A stretch of DNA of 64,000 nt from Salinivibrio costicola subsp. costicola ATCC 33508 = LMG 11651 (lineage in GTDB: Bacteria > Pseudomonadota > Gammaproteobacteria > Enterobacterales > Vibrionaceae). Shown one piece after another: positions 34,249 to 44,779 of the stretch. The position numbers were made by a program, and so were the translations under genes. Each line of letters starts with the position of its first letter. Position 1 is the stretch's first letter. The stretch lies in contig AQOF01000015.1 in assembly GCA_000565345.1 (NCBI GenBank), positions 28,115-92,114 on the forward strand, in the 5' to 3' direction. The notes below the pieces were generated by a model. It had not been told where the DNA came from. It ran no database searches and saw only the letters and a program-made list of their open reading frames with translations.

Positions 34249-34940
34249 CGCTTTCCAATGTCCACTATCGTTACCAGCAAGATTGGATGATCTTTGATGC
34301 CCAAATAGCCCCTGGAGAAATTGTGGCCGTGCTCGGGCCCAGCGGAGCAGGCAAAAGCACCTTATTATCACTGATTGCTGGGCTGATCGCGCCAGATAGT
34401 GGCGAGATCACTATTGATGGCAAGCCCGTCACCACGACACCCGCCCACCAGCGGCCACTGTCTATTTTGTTTCAAGAGCACAACGTATTTACCCATTTGT
34501 CAGTATTCGACAACATGGCAATTGGCTTGTCTCCCTCGCTTAAACTCACGGCCACACAGCAAGAGGCCGTGCGCCATGCTGCACACGCGGTAGGGTTGAC
34601 CGATTATTTATCTCGTCTACCCAGCCAACTATCGGGCGGCCAACGCCAACGCATCGCCTTGGGGAGAAGCATCGCACGCAACCAGCCTTTATTACTGCTC
34701 GATGAACCCTTTTCGGCACTTGATCCGGCGCTAAAACAAGACATGTTAGCCTTGGTCAAACGTACCGCTCAAGAACAAGGCACGACGGTGGTGATGGTCA
34801 CTCACCATCCAGACGATGCACAAGCGATCGCCAATCAATTTATCTATCTCGATAATGGCCGAATCCAACTTCACGATCCGGTTGATACGCTCAAGACACC
34901 GCCAGCCATCATGCGTGATTATATCGGTGTCACGGCGTAA
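34242..34940 (+). CDS. thiQ: Thiamine ABC transporter ATP-binding protein
   Basis: ATPase subunit of the thiamine importer. Walker A VLGPSGAGKSTLLSLIAGL near residue 33, Q-loop ILFQEHNVFTHLSV, signature LSGGQRQRIALGRSIA and Walker B LLLLDEPFSALDPA. 232 residues from ATG 34242, inside the end of thiP; the longer upstream frame belongs to thiP. Intact, last gene of the operon. Confidence 0.95.
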   Translation: MLTLSNVHYRYQQDWMIFDAQIAPGEIVAVLGPSGAGKSTLLSLIAGLIAPDSGEITIDGKPVTTTPAHQRPLSILFQEHNVFTHLSVFDNMAIGLSPSLKLTATQQEAVRHAAHAVGLTDYLSRLPSQLSGGQRQRIALGRSIARNQPLLLLDEPFSALDPALKQDMLALVKRTAQEQGTTVVMVTHHPDDAQAIANQFIYLDNGRIQLHDPVDTLKTPPAIMRDYIGVTA

Positions 34941-34942
34941 CC

Positions 34943-34978
34943 CCATCAGTGGCGGCATAGAGGCCGCCACCTTGATGG
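34943..34978. terminator. Long hairpin between convergent thiQ and phoH-like gene
   Basis: CCATCAGTGGCGGC pairs with GCCGCCACCTTGATGG (14 base pairs with a two-base bulge) around a six-base loop. It fills the whole 38-base gap between two convergent genes. It has no T run, so it may be a weak bidirectional terminator or an RNA 3'-end stabiliser. Confidence 0.55.
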
Positions 34979-36352
34979 TTAAAGGTTCTCTTCGGCAAAT
35001 TCAGCCAGCCGGCTTCGCACCACACCATTGAGGTACACGCACGCACTGCCTTCAAAGTTTTTAAACCGCTCAACAATGTAAGTCAGTCCCGATGTTACAG
35101 GTGTCAAATAAGAAGAGTCGATTTGCGCTAAGTTCCCCGAGCACACTAACTTAGTCCCCTCCCCACAACGGGTGATAATGGTTTTAAGCTGAGAGGCGGT
35201 CAGGTTTTGGCACTCATCCAAAATCACAAACGCGTTTTGAATCGAGCGCCCGCGCATAAAGTTAATCGATTTAAACTGCAGATTCGCTTTTTCCATAATG
35301 TAGCGCATCGAACCGTCGGTGCATTCATCATTCATGTGTAACGCTTCGAGGGTATCGGTCACTGCGCCGAGCCATGGCAGCATTTTCTCTTCTTCTGTCC
35401 CCGGGAGAAAACCAATCGACTCGCCAATATCTGGCGTGTTACGGGTAACGATAATCTTATCGTACATGCCCTTTTCTACCACTAACTCTAATGCCGCAGC
35501 CATGGCTAAAATCGTTTTCCCACAGCCTGCAGGCCCTGTCAGAATGGTTAAATCAATCGTGGGATCAAGCAACGCATCCATTGCCATGCCTTGGTAGATA
35601 TTTTTCGGTTTAACATCCCAAGCAGCACGGTGCATTAATCGCTCTCGACTGAGATCTTTGATGATCGCTTTATCACCATCAATGGCTTGCACTCGTGCGG
35701 CGAAGTCGTCACTTTCATCCAATAAGTACTGGTTCACAAAAGGCGTTTCTAATAGCTCAGCCGGTAATGTGTGGCGTGTTTCGGAGCCATAGGCCTGGCT
35801 GTCGCATTGCCCCACTTTATCCCAAAAACTGCCCGCACATTGATGGAAGCCTTTGGTGAGCAACCGAACATCATCAATCAGTTGGTCGGTACGGTAATCC
35901 TCGACATACATCACCCCCGCCCCTTTGGCACGCAGGCGCATATTGATATCTTTGGTCACCAGCACGACTTTGCGCGGTGAGCGTTTGGTTTGAAGGTATA
36001 ACACCGCATTTAAAATGCGATTATCGCCCGCTTTATCGGCAAAGGCATGGACCGTTTCTTTAATCTCAAAATCAGCCAGAATGGAGACGGTACCCGTCGC
36101 ATCGCCTTTACCAACCACAATACCCTCGCCAATTTCATCGGGTGTGGCTTCTTTAAAGATATCTTCCAAGGCACGAATCGCCACACGGGCATCCCGAGAA
36201 ACATCACGCTTGCTATCTTTAATACGGTCAAGCTCTTCGAGGACGGTCATAGGAATCACGACATCGTGTTCTTGGAAGGAATAGATGGCGAAAGGTTCGT
36301 GGAGGAGAATGTTAGTGTCTAATACAAACAGCTTCCGGTCGGCGTCGCCCAT
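34979..36352 (-). CDS. PhoH-family ATPase with N-terminal PIN domain (PhoH2/YlaK type)
   Basis: Two-domain protein: N-terminal PIN ribonuclease-like domain (KLFVLDTNILLHEPFAIY, acidic residues in VLEELDRIKDSKRD and KAGDNRILNAVL) and C-terminal PhoH helicase-like ATPase (LTGPAGCGKTILAMAAALE, FVILDECQNLTASQLKT). PhoH2 proteins are reported to be RNA helicases/RNases; the cellular role here is unknown. I chose Met 36352 (MGDADRKLFVLDTN) because a strong AGGAGG lies seven bases before it; 457 residues. Single gene. Confidence 0.9.
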   Translation of the reverse strand: MGDADRKLFVLDTNILLHEPFAIYSFQEHDVVIPMTVLEELDRIKDSKRDVSRDARVAIRALEDIFKEATPDEIGEGIVVGKGDATGTVSILADFEIKETVHAFADKAGDNRILNAVLYLQTKRSPRKVVLVTKDINMRLRAKGAGVMYVEDYRTDQLIDDVRLLTKGFHQCAGSFWDKVGQCDSQAYGSETRHTLPAELLETPFVNQYLLDESDDFAARVQAIDGDKAIIKDLSRERLMHRAAWDVKPKNIYQGMAMDALLDPTIDLTILTGPAGCGKTILAMAAALELVVEKGMYDKIIVTRNTPDIGESIGFLPGTEEEKMLPWLGAVTDTLEALHMNDECTDGSMRYIMEKANLQFKSINFMRGRSIQNAFVILDECQNLTASQLKTIITRCGEGTKLVCSGNLAQIDSSYLTPVTSGLTYIVERFKNFEGSACVYLNGVVRSRLAEFAEENL

Positions 36353-36667
36353 AGGCACCTCCTGTGTCGGCAATTCACTGTCGATGACAGCGCTTAAAGT
36401 AAGCATAGACCTGGTCGTTGCGCATCGCCCAACTTGTTTGATTGTGCCAGTTCACGTTTTCATCTTTGCCGCGCGTTGATGACGTTTGTATGTCAAGACG
36501 ATCTTTGCCGCGATTGATGGAGTTTCATCGTGACCCTCCTCACAAGTTCGAGTACTATTGGCGACCAATTTTTTCAGTGCCACACTGAATAACACACTAT
36601 TTAATCGGGTTGCGTTTGCGCGGCACCGAGTCTTTCGACAATCGAGTTAATTCAGAGGTTTTCCCTT
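36353..36667. promoter_or_regulatory. Divergent promoter region of phoH-like gene and rapA
   Basis: 315 bases between divergent start codons and no credible ORF. It must hold both promoters. An AT-rich TTTAATCGGG stretch near 36600 precedes rapA and a ribosome site AGAGG lies at 36653; no operator was recognised. Confidence 0.4.
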
Positions 36668-39575
36668 ATGTCATTTGCGCTTGGACAACGTTGGATCAAT
36701 GATACGGAGCATGATCTTGGACTGGGCACTGTGGTGTCCGTTGATGGCCGTACCGTGACCCTAATGTTTCCTGCTAGTGATGAAACACGGCTGTACGCCA
36801 GCCATGATGCGCCCGTGACTAGGGTGATGTTCAACCCCGGCGATGAGGTAGAAAGTCACGAGGGCTGGACCATGACCGTCTCGCGCGTTGAAGAAAACGA
36901 CGAGGTGTTGACCTATTACGGCTATCGCGAAGACACCGAGGAAGACGAAGTCCCGCTGCGCGAAATCTTACTCAGCCATCAGATCCGCTTTAACAAGCCG
37001 CAAGACAAACTCTTTGCCGGTCAACTTGACCGCATGGATCGTTTTGCGTTGCGTTATCGGGCGTTAACCAATCAGCATCAGCAGTTGCGTAGCCTCTACG
37101 GGGGTTGACGGGGATGCGTGCTGGATTAATTCCTCATCAACTTTACATTGCCCATGAGGTGGGTCGTCGTCACGCACCGCGGGTTTTGCTCGCGGATGAA
37201 GTCGGCTTAGGGAAAACCATTGAAGCGGGCATGATCATTCACCAGCAAGTGCTTGCAGGCCAAGCCGAGCGGGTACTGATCGTGGTTCCAGAAACCTTGC
37301 AGCATCAGTGGTTGGTCGAGATGATGCGCCGCTTTAACCTGCACTTCTCTATTTTTGACGAAGAGCGCTGTGTCGAGGCCTTTGCTGACTCACCCAACCC
37401 ATTTGATACCCAGCAACTGGTGTTATGTTCACTGGAGTTTTTACGCAAAAACCGGCGTCGCGTCGAGCAAGTCTGTGACACCCATTGGGACTTATTGGTG
37501 GTGGACGAAGCACACCACTTAACCTGGACACCAACGGCACCGAGCCGTGAATATCAGATTATCGAAAGCATTGCTGAGCATACCCCTGGGGTGTTGTTAC
37601 TCACCGCGACCCCTGAGCAGTTAGGTCAGCAAAGTCATTTTGCGCGTTTACGCCTGCTCGACCCTGATCGTTTTTATGATTATGACGCCTTTGTTGAAGA
37701 AGCCGAACAATATGCCCCTGTCGCCGAGGCGGTTGAAGCGCTACTTGCCGATGCCCCGTTAAGTGATAATGCCCAACGTAGCATTCGGGCGCTATTGCAA
37801 AGTGACGAGCTTGATGAACGCGTCAGCGCCATTGATAGCGATGATGATGCAACCAAGCACACCGCTCGCCAACAGCTGATTGATGATTTAATGGATCGCC
37901 ACGGTACCGGGCGCGTTTTGTTCCGTAACACGCGGGCTGCCATCAGTGGCTTCCCTAGCCGGCATCTGCACATGCACCCTATGGCGTTACCGAGCAGTAT
38001 CAAACTGCCATGCGGGTGGCGGGCATGATGGGAGGCACAAGCTCGAGCGAACAAAAAGCGGTACAAAATCTTTATCCTGAAGATATTTATCAGCAGTTTG
38101 AGGGCGATAGTGCCAGCTGGTGGGGCTTTGACCCACGTATCGATTGGTTGCTGGATTATTTAAAAACCCACCGTCGCGACAAAGTACTGATCATTTGCTC
38201 ACGCGCGCAAACCGCACTGACGCTTGAGCAGGCCTTGCGCGAGCGTGAGGGGATCCGTGGCACCGTGTTCCATGAAGGCATGTCGATTGTTGAGCGTGAT
38301 AAAGCGGCAGCGTACTTTGCCCAAGAGGAAGGCGGGGCTCAAGTCTTGATTTGCTCTGAAATTGGCTCAGAAGGCCGGAACTTCCAGTTTGCCCATCAGC
38401 TGGTGATGTTCGACTTACCAATGAATCCCGACTTGCTCGAGCAGCGCATTGGTCGCCTTGATCGTATTGGTCAGCGTCAAGATATTGCCATTCACGTTCC
38501 TTACCTTGAAGGCACAGCACAAACCATTTTAGCGCGTTGGTATCACGAAGGGCTTGATGCCTTTGAGGATACCTGCCCAACCGGCCGTGCGGTGTTTGAG
38601 CAGTATGGCGAGACATTGTTAACCCTGTTAGCCAATAACCAACATGATGATGCGCTAAACACGCTCATTCACGATAGCGCCGCCATGAATCAACGCCTTA
38701 AAGCAGAAATGGAGCAAGGCCGCGATAAACTGCTCGAGATGCACTCACACGGCGGGGAGGAGGCCAAGCAGCTGGCGCAAACCATCGCCGATCAAGATGG
38801 CGATACGGGTCTTGTCACCTTCACGCTAGGTCTGTTTGATACCATCGGCGTCAATCAAGATGACAAAGGTGAGAACGCCATCGTGGTCAAGCCGTCGGAG
38901 CAGATGATGGTGCCCAGTTACCCCGGCCTACCAACGGATGGGTGCACACTGACCTTCGACCGCGATACGGCACTCAGTCGCGAAGATGTGCAGTTTGTCT
39001 CTTGGGAGCACCCGATCGTGCGTGGCGGTATCGACTTATTGCTGAGCGAAAACATCGGCACCACCGCGGTCTCTTTGCTCAAAAACAAAGCGCTGCCTGT
39101 GGGAACCCTGTTTGTTGAACTGATTTACACCATTGATGCACAAGCCCCGAAATCGTCGGGTATTCATCGCTTTTTACCGCAAACGCCGGTGCGGTTGCTT
39201 TTGGATGCGAACGGCAATGATCTCTCAGCCAACGTTGAGTTTGAATCGTTTCATCGCCAGCTCAGCCCGGTGAATCGTCATTTAGGCAGTAAAATGGTCA
39301 ACTCGGTTCAAGCCCAAGTCCACCAGCTGATTGAGAAAAGCGAACCGCTGGCCCAAAAAGCCTTGTCTGAGATTCAAACGGCCGCCCACCAAGAGATGGA
39401 CAGCGAGCTGAATCAGGCCTTAGCACGGCTCGATGCACTGAAAACGGTTAACCCCAATATTCGTGATGATGAGCTCGACGCACTACGCGATCAGATCAGT
39501 ACCTTGTCGCATCATATTCAACACGCACAAGTCGATTTAGACGCCCTGCGTTTGATTGTGGTCAGCCACCAATAA
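36668..39575 (+). CDS. rapA: RNA polymerase-associated ATPase RapA/HepA (frame broken twice)
   Basis: Swi2/Snf2 ATPase that recycles RNA polymerase. Order: tandem N-terminal Tudor-like domains ([20 protein letters not shown]), Walker [22 protein letters not shown] box [12 protein letters not shown], helicase C-terminal motifs ([39 protein letters not shown]) and the RapA C-terminal domain. The frame breaks near 37093 ([19 protein letters not shown] restored) and near 37990 ([12 protein letters not shown] restored), each a CCC reduced to CC. About 969 residues after repair, the exact family length. Confidence 0.94.
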
Positions 39576-39593
39576 TCACCCTTTGAACGAAGG

Positions 39594-39611
39594 CGGGGCC
39601 AACCGGCCCCG
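39594..39611. terminator. GC-rich hairpin between rapA and rluA
   Basis: Perfect seven-base stem CGGGGCC / GGCCCCG with an AACC loop, 19 bases after rapA. No T run follows, so termination is uncertain. Confidence 0.5.
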
Positions 39612-39620
39612 AACCCTTAT

Positions 39621-40343
39621 ATGGCAATCATTGAGTATCATCCTCCCACCACACCTTGGCTCGATATCTTGTATCAAGATGCCGATCTGGTGGTAATTAA
39701 TAAACCCAGTGGATTATTGGCTAACCCTGGCCGTGATCCTGCGCATTACGACAGTGCGTGGTCACGGGTTAAAGCCGAATTCCCGGACGCAGAGCTGGTC
39801 CATCGTTTAGATATGTCGACCTCTGGCGTCATGGCGTTTGCCGCACACAAAGCTGCTGAGCGACACCTTAAAGCGCAATTTCGCGAGCGCGTGCCCACCA
39901 AGTTGTATTACGCCGAAGTGTGGGGGCACCCTATACACGACGAGGGAAATGTCGATCTGCCCTTGATTTGCGACTGGCCCAATCGCCCCAGACAGAAGGT
40001 CTGTTTTGAACACGGCAAGCCCTCGCAAACGCACTACCGCTGTTTGCATCAGCATGCACAGACAAGCTTAATGGCATTGTATCCTCTCACCGGCCGCTCT
40101 CATCAGCTCCGTGTGCATATGCAGGCCCTTGGGCATGGGATTGTCGGCGATGAGTTTTATGCGCTGCCAGAAGCTTTTGAGTATGCCTCTCGCCTTCATT
40201 TGCATGCCGCAGAATTAAGCATTTTGCATCCTGTCACTGAAACGCCGATGCACTTTCAAGCGCCCTGCGCATTTTATCCGCAGATGCCGGATAATCGACT
40301 AGCGAGTGAGTATCAGCTTGCGCCTGCTAACCTCACAGGCTGA
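39621..40343 (+). CDS. rluA: rRNA/tRNA pseudouridine synthase RluA
   Basis: Pseudouridine synthase; in E. coli RluA modifies 23S rRNA U746 and tRNA U32. Start of the catalytic domain DADLVVINKPSGLLANPG, catalytic Asp in ELVHRLDMSTSGVMAFA, and C-terminal GRSHQLRVHMQALGHGIVGD. No S4 domain at the N-terminus, which separates RluA from RluC/RluD. 240 residues, intact. Downstream of rapA on the same strand, as in other Vibrionaceae and in E. coli. Confidence 0.92.
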   Translation: MAIIEYHPPTTPWLDILYQDADLVVINKPSGLLANPGRDPAHYDSAWSRVKAEFPDAELVHRLDMSTSGVMAFAAHKAAERHLKAQFRERVPTKLYYAEVWGHPIHDEGNVDLPLICDWPNRPRQKVCFEHGKPSQTHYRCLHQHAQTSLMALYPLTGRSHQLRVHMQALGHGIVGDEFYALPEAFEYASRLHLHAAELSILHPVTETPMHFQAPCAFYPQMPDNRLASEYQLAPANLTG

Positions 40344-40412
40344 CCATTAAGGTTTGCAGAAAAGCTACTAATCTCACATCCTAGGGCCATGCATTGAGAC
40401 ACGGAGATCAAC

Positions 40413-41393
40413 ATGGCTCATCACACCCCCATCAAGGTGGTTTTTCTCGATAGAGACACCATTCCTGCTCACATTACGCTGCCAACGCTTCATCACCCCC
40501 ATCATTGGCAATCCTACCCTGCCACCGCTCCCGGTGACGTGATCGATCGCCTGCAACATGCCGATGTGGCAATCACCAATAAAGTCGTGATCAATGAAGC
40601 AATACTGACTGCACTTCCCAAGCTAAAACTGATCGCGGTCGCGGCAACCGGGGTCAACAATGTCGATTTAGCGGCTTGTCAGGCACAAGGCGTACAAGTT
40701 TGCAACGTACAAGGGTATGCCACCCAATCCGTGCCCGAGCATGTCATGGCTCTGATTTATGCCTTGAAACGTCAGCTGATGGGTTATCATGCCGATGTGC
40801 GTCAAGGTGAATGGCAAAAACGGGGCCAGTTTTGCTTTTTTACTCACCCGATAGGCAGTGTCGCTGGCAGTTCCTTAGGGATTATTGGCAAAGGCGCACT
40901 AGGAGAAGCGGTCGGGCAATTGGCCCAGGCCGTTGGCATGAAAGTCATGTTTGCCGAGCATCAAGGGGCGAGCCATTGCCGGCCAGGCTATCAGCCCTTT
41001 GAACAGGTGATTCAACAGGCTGATGTGCTGTCGCTGCATTGCCCGTTAACCGACAAAACCCGACATCTGATTAATCAAGATGTGTTGGCCAAGATGCCAC
41101 AGCATGCCATTTTGATTAATACTGGGCGCGGCGATCTCGTGGATGAACATGCCCTGTTATATGCGTTAAAACGCGACCAAATTGGTGGTGCTGGCTTGGA
41201 TGTACTCAGTCAAGAGCCCGCCCCCGACGCACATCCGTTAGTTGCAGCATCATTACCCAACCTTATTGTCACCCCGCATATTGCTTGGGGCGCTGACGAA
41301 GCCGTTCACACTCTGGCACAACAGCTGATCGCCAACATTGATGGGTTCTTTCGTGGTGCACCACAACACACCCTGATTGATGCGCTTGATTGA
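40413..41393 (+). CDS. D-isomer 2-hydroxyacid dehydrogenase
   Basis: NAD-dependent dehydrogenase of the D-2-hydroxyacid family (326 residues). Substrate domain AVAATGVNNVDLAACQAQG; nucleotide-binding GIIGKGALGEAVGQLAQAVG; catalytic Arg in INTGRGDLVDEHALLYAL, Glu in LDVLSQEPAP and His in TPHIAWGADEAVHTL. Closest in style to the glycerate/hydroxypyruvate dehydrogenase branch; the substrate cannot be fixed from sequence alone. Intact; GGAG ten bases before the ATG. Confidence 0.88.
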   Translation: MAHHTPIKVVFLDRDTIPAHITLPTLHHPHHWQSYPATAPGDVIDRLQHADVAITNKVVINEAILTALPKLKLIAVAATGVNNVDLAACQAQGVQVCNVQGYATQSVPEHVMALIYALKRQLMGYHADVRQGEWQKRGQFCFFTHPIGSVAGSSLGIIGKGALGEAVGQLAQAVGMKVMFAEHQGASHCRPGYQPFEQVIQQADVLSLHCPLTDKTRHLINQDVLAKMPQHAILINTGRGDLVDEHALLYALKRDQIGGAGLDVLSQEPAPDAHPLVAASLPNLIVTPHIAWGADEAVHTLAQQLIANIDGFFRGAPQHTLIDALD

Positions 41394-41420
41394 TGATCGC
41401 GACGATTAATCAACCTAACG

Positions 41421-41447
41421 AGCCCGCTATATATCGCGGGCTTTTTT
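41421..41447. terminator. Bidirectional terminator between the dehydrogenase and djlA
   Basis: AGCCCGC / GCGGGCT stem with an AT-rich eight-base loop, followed by a T run on the plus strand. The last codons and stop of djlA (41427-41429) lie inside it on the other strand. Confidence 0.78.
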
Positions 41448-42247
41448 CACTACGTCGTACGCTTTTTGGATTTCTTGCGCTTTTTCTTTCGCCATCTCCA
41501 TCATTTCTGGCGGCAAACCTTTCGCCATCAATTTATCGGGGTGATGCTCATTCATCAGTTTCCGATACGCTTTTTTCACCTCCTGAGAGGAAGCAGAAGC
41601 GTCAACACCTAATACATCATAAGCATCGTCGATTTCATTCTGCTGCGGCGGCGCACCGGGGCCATCGGATTGATGCTGCCAGCGCCTTGATAGCCTTGAC
41701 TAAAGCGAAACGCAGCTTCTTGCATTCGCAAGCGCTGTTCCAGTTGCTGTGGCGAAAAGCCCAACTTTTCGGCAATTACATACAAAAGTTCACGCTCTTT
41801 AGGATGGATCTCACCATCGGCAAACGCAGCTTGTATCTGCATTTCCAAAAAGACACGCGATAAATCACGTTGCCCCTGGCTTAAGGCACGAATACCGTTG
41901 AGGGTTTCATCCAGCGGAAAGTCACTGTCTTTTCCCTCGCGAAACGCCTGCTGGGCCAATTGCCTGGCTTCACCTTGCAACTGCATGCGATCCATCAATA
42001 AGCTGGCGAGCTGAATTTCTTGTTGCGTCACCTGCCCTTTAGCTTTCGCCATATGTCCCATCACGGCAAAGGTGCCATGGAAAAAAACACGTTGTGCTTG
42101 TGGCCCTTGGCCACCCAAACCGCCGAAACGCGCGCGCTGTTTCGCTTTATCAAACTGATGACCTAAGAAAAGGCCAAGAAGAAAACCGATTGGGCCTCCC
42201 AACAATGTGCCGAGAATTGCCCCAATTACCTTGCCATTTAGTCGCAT
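41427..42247 (-). CDS. djlA: Co-chaperone DjlA (frame broken once)
   Basis: Membrane-anchored DnaJ-like partner of DnaK. N-terminal membrane segment with glycine dimerisation pattern ([20 protein letters not shown]), a TerB-like central domain (residues 55-180, [20 protein letters not shown]) and a C-terminal J domain with the HPD motif ([18 protein letters not shown]). The J domain is reached only after repairing a lost base near 41656 ([20 protein letters not shown]). After repair the stop is TAG at 41429 and the protein is about 273 residues, normal for DjlA. Divergent from lptD, as in E. coli. Confidence 0.92.
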
Positions 42248-42401
42248 GCCATGGTCTCATTGCTAGTTTCACACCCTGCACATTTAAAGGTGATGCCGGG
42301 CGCAAATTGATTTATGATAATCGCATTTTGCAGCCAAAGCATACTGATGCGTTGCCTTCGTGTACACCACGCAATCAGATAAAACAGGAATGTCTTCTTC
42401 A

Positions 42402-44726
42402 ATGTCACCGACTGCACGTAGCTTTTTAGCCACCATGATCAGCTTGGCGCTCTACGGCCCAGCCTTGTGTTTGCCAACACAGACCCAGCGACTCAGCCTT
42501 GCTCTGACAAGGAAGCCCAGTGCGTTCCGGCCAGCGAGCAGACACAGGATGTGAATAACGCCCCCATTCGTGTGGTCGCAGATCGTGCTGAGGCGCAGAC
42601 CAACGACAAAGCCATCTATAGTGGCAATGTCGAAGTTACGCAAGGCCACCGAAAGATGACGGCCGATACCGCAACCTTACGCGATCCAGAGCGGATCGTT
42701 ACGGCACAAGGAGATGTGGTATTCAATGATGGCCAGATGATGGTGACATCAGATTATCTACAAGCCAACCTCGAAAGCGAAGACACCACGCTGAATAACG
42801 CCCAGTATAAGATGCTATGTACCCCAGGACGGGGCGAGGCGAAACGGGTGTTTAAAAACGGCACCACCTTCTACGAGCTTGAGGATGGCACCTATACCAC
42901 GTGTCCAGATGAAGATAAAAGCTGGCGGTTTTCTGCCTCAAAAATTGAGAAAGAAGACAGCAGCTTATTTGCTGATCTTTATCACCCTAGATTTGAGGTA
43001 ATGGACGTCCCGATCTTTTATCTGCCTTATTTGCGTGTACCGGTAGAAGAAGGTCGGCTGACAGGCTTTTTATATCCGTCGCTTACTTGGAGTGATCGTG
43101 ATGGCATCGAGATGGAAACGCCGTTTTATTGGAATATCCATCCGCAACTGGATGCCACACTCACGCCCAAATATATGTCTGAGCGAGGCGTTCAATTAAA
43201 GACCAACATTCGCTACCTTACACCAATAGGAAGCGGATCGCTTTACTCTGAATACCTGCCTGACGATCAACTCAACCCCGAGCTCGATTCACGTTGGGGG
43301 TTCAACTGGCAACATAGCGGTGTACAAGGTCACTGGCGCTACGAAGCAGATTACAGCAAAGTCAGTGATATCGCTTACTTTCAGAGCCTGGACTCTAATG
43401 TGGGCAAACGAGAAGACAACACGCTACTCCAAACGGGCGAGATCAGTTATCGCGGTTTAGATTGGAACAGTACAGTTCGTGTTCGCGACTTCCAAGCGCT
43501 AACAGAAGGCACCAGTGTCTATCGCTTGATGCCACAAGTGGATCTTAACTACTACGCGCCACAAGTCACGGAATGGCTCGATATTAGTGTGCCTGCGCAA
43601 TTTAGTGTATTTGCTAACGATGATCCCAATAAACCCGAAGCCACCCGGACACATTTAGCCCCGACCCTAACGCTGCCATATACCCGCCCTTGGTTTAATG
43701 CCACGGCGGAAGCCAGCATGCTGTATACGCACTATGATCAGCGCTTTGATTAGCGCCATTCAGGATGCAGAATCTAATGCGGAGCTGAGTCATTCAGTCG
43801 AGCGAAAAGTCCCCACTCTGCGCCTGCACTCTGGCGTTGTCCTAGAGCGTAACTTCTGGGCCATGGGCGGTCATTTCAGCCAAACTATCGAGCCGCAAGT
43901 CCAGTATTTGTATATTAAAGATGTGGATCAAGACGGTATCTATAACCCGGTCAACTTTAGTGGCGGCGGTTATGATACCGCACGCTTGCAAACCGACTAC
44001 TACGGCCTATTTCGCGGTAATCAATTCAGTAGCATTGATTACATTAATCCGGCCAACCAACTCACCTACGGCGCGACGACCCGCTTTTACGATGGCGGAT
44101 ATAAAGAGCGTCTGAATTTGTCCTTTGGGCAAATTTACTACTTTGACCAACCGTCTAACCAAGATGCAGAAACCTTTGATTATTCGTCTTGGGCGTTAGA
44201 AGGGGAAGCCAACATTGATGACAACTTGTTTGTCCGCGCATCGATGCAATATGACAGCAACTTACGCGAAATGCAGTTTGGTAACGCGATTGCTGAATAT
44301 CGCCGCGGCCAGTTTTATGCACAAACCAGTTATCGCTACGTCGCACAAGAATATATTGTCTCGACGCTGCCAAACCGAGACATCAGCCGGCTCACCGATG
44401 ATGGCCTCTCACAAGCTGGCGTCGTCACAGGGTTTCCTCTCGGCGGCGGGCTAAGTTTTACAGGCCAATACTGGCGCGACCTGACCCAAGATGTCATGTT
44501 GGAAAACCAAGTTAGCCTCACCTATCGCTCAGACTGTTGGGTCGTCGGGTTAAGTTACAACGAGTACTTAATGTCGCGCGCTGATATTAACGCCGATCCG
44601 GTTTACGACAACAATGTTACCTTGTCATTCAGCTTACTCGGATTGGGAGCTGACAGTGGCTTTAACTTTAGCACTGACTCAGGCAACGCTCTGGGTTATC
44701 GTGATCCCTTTGCACTAAAGAACTAA
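42402..44726 (+). CDS. lptD: LPS-assembly outer membrane protein LptD (frame broken twice)
   Basis: Beta-barrel that inserts lipopolysaccharide into the outer leaflet with LptE; essential. Signal peptide SFLATMISLALYGPSLVFA is restored by one C near 42458. The OstA/LptA-like N-terminal domain follows (NDKAIYSGNVEVTQGHRKM, LRDPERIVTAQGDVVFND), then the LptD barrel (FYLPYLRVPVEEGRLTGFLY, WAMGGHFSQTIEPQVQYLYI). A second break lies near 43750 (QRFD then SAIQDAESN). About 775 residues after repair. Start at 42402 or 12 bases upstream at 42390 cannot be separated; the ribosome site favours 42402. First gene of a lptD-surA-pdxA-rsmA-apaG-apaH series. Confidence 0.93.
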
Positions 44727-44779
44727 CACGCCTTATTGTGGTCTGGACTGTTGAACCTATGAAAAAAAGTGGACAAAGC

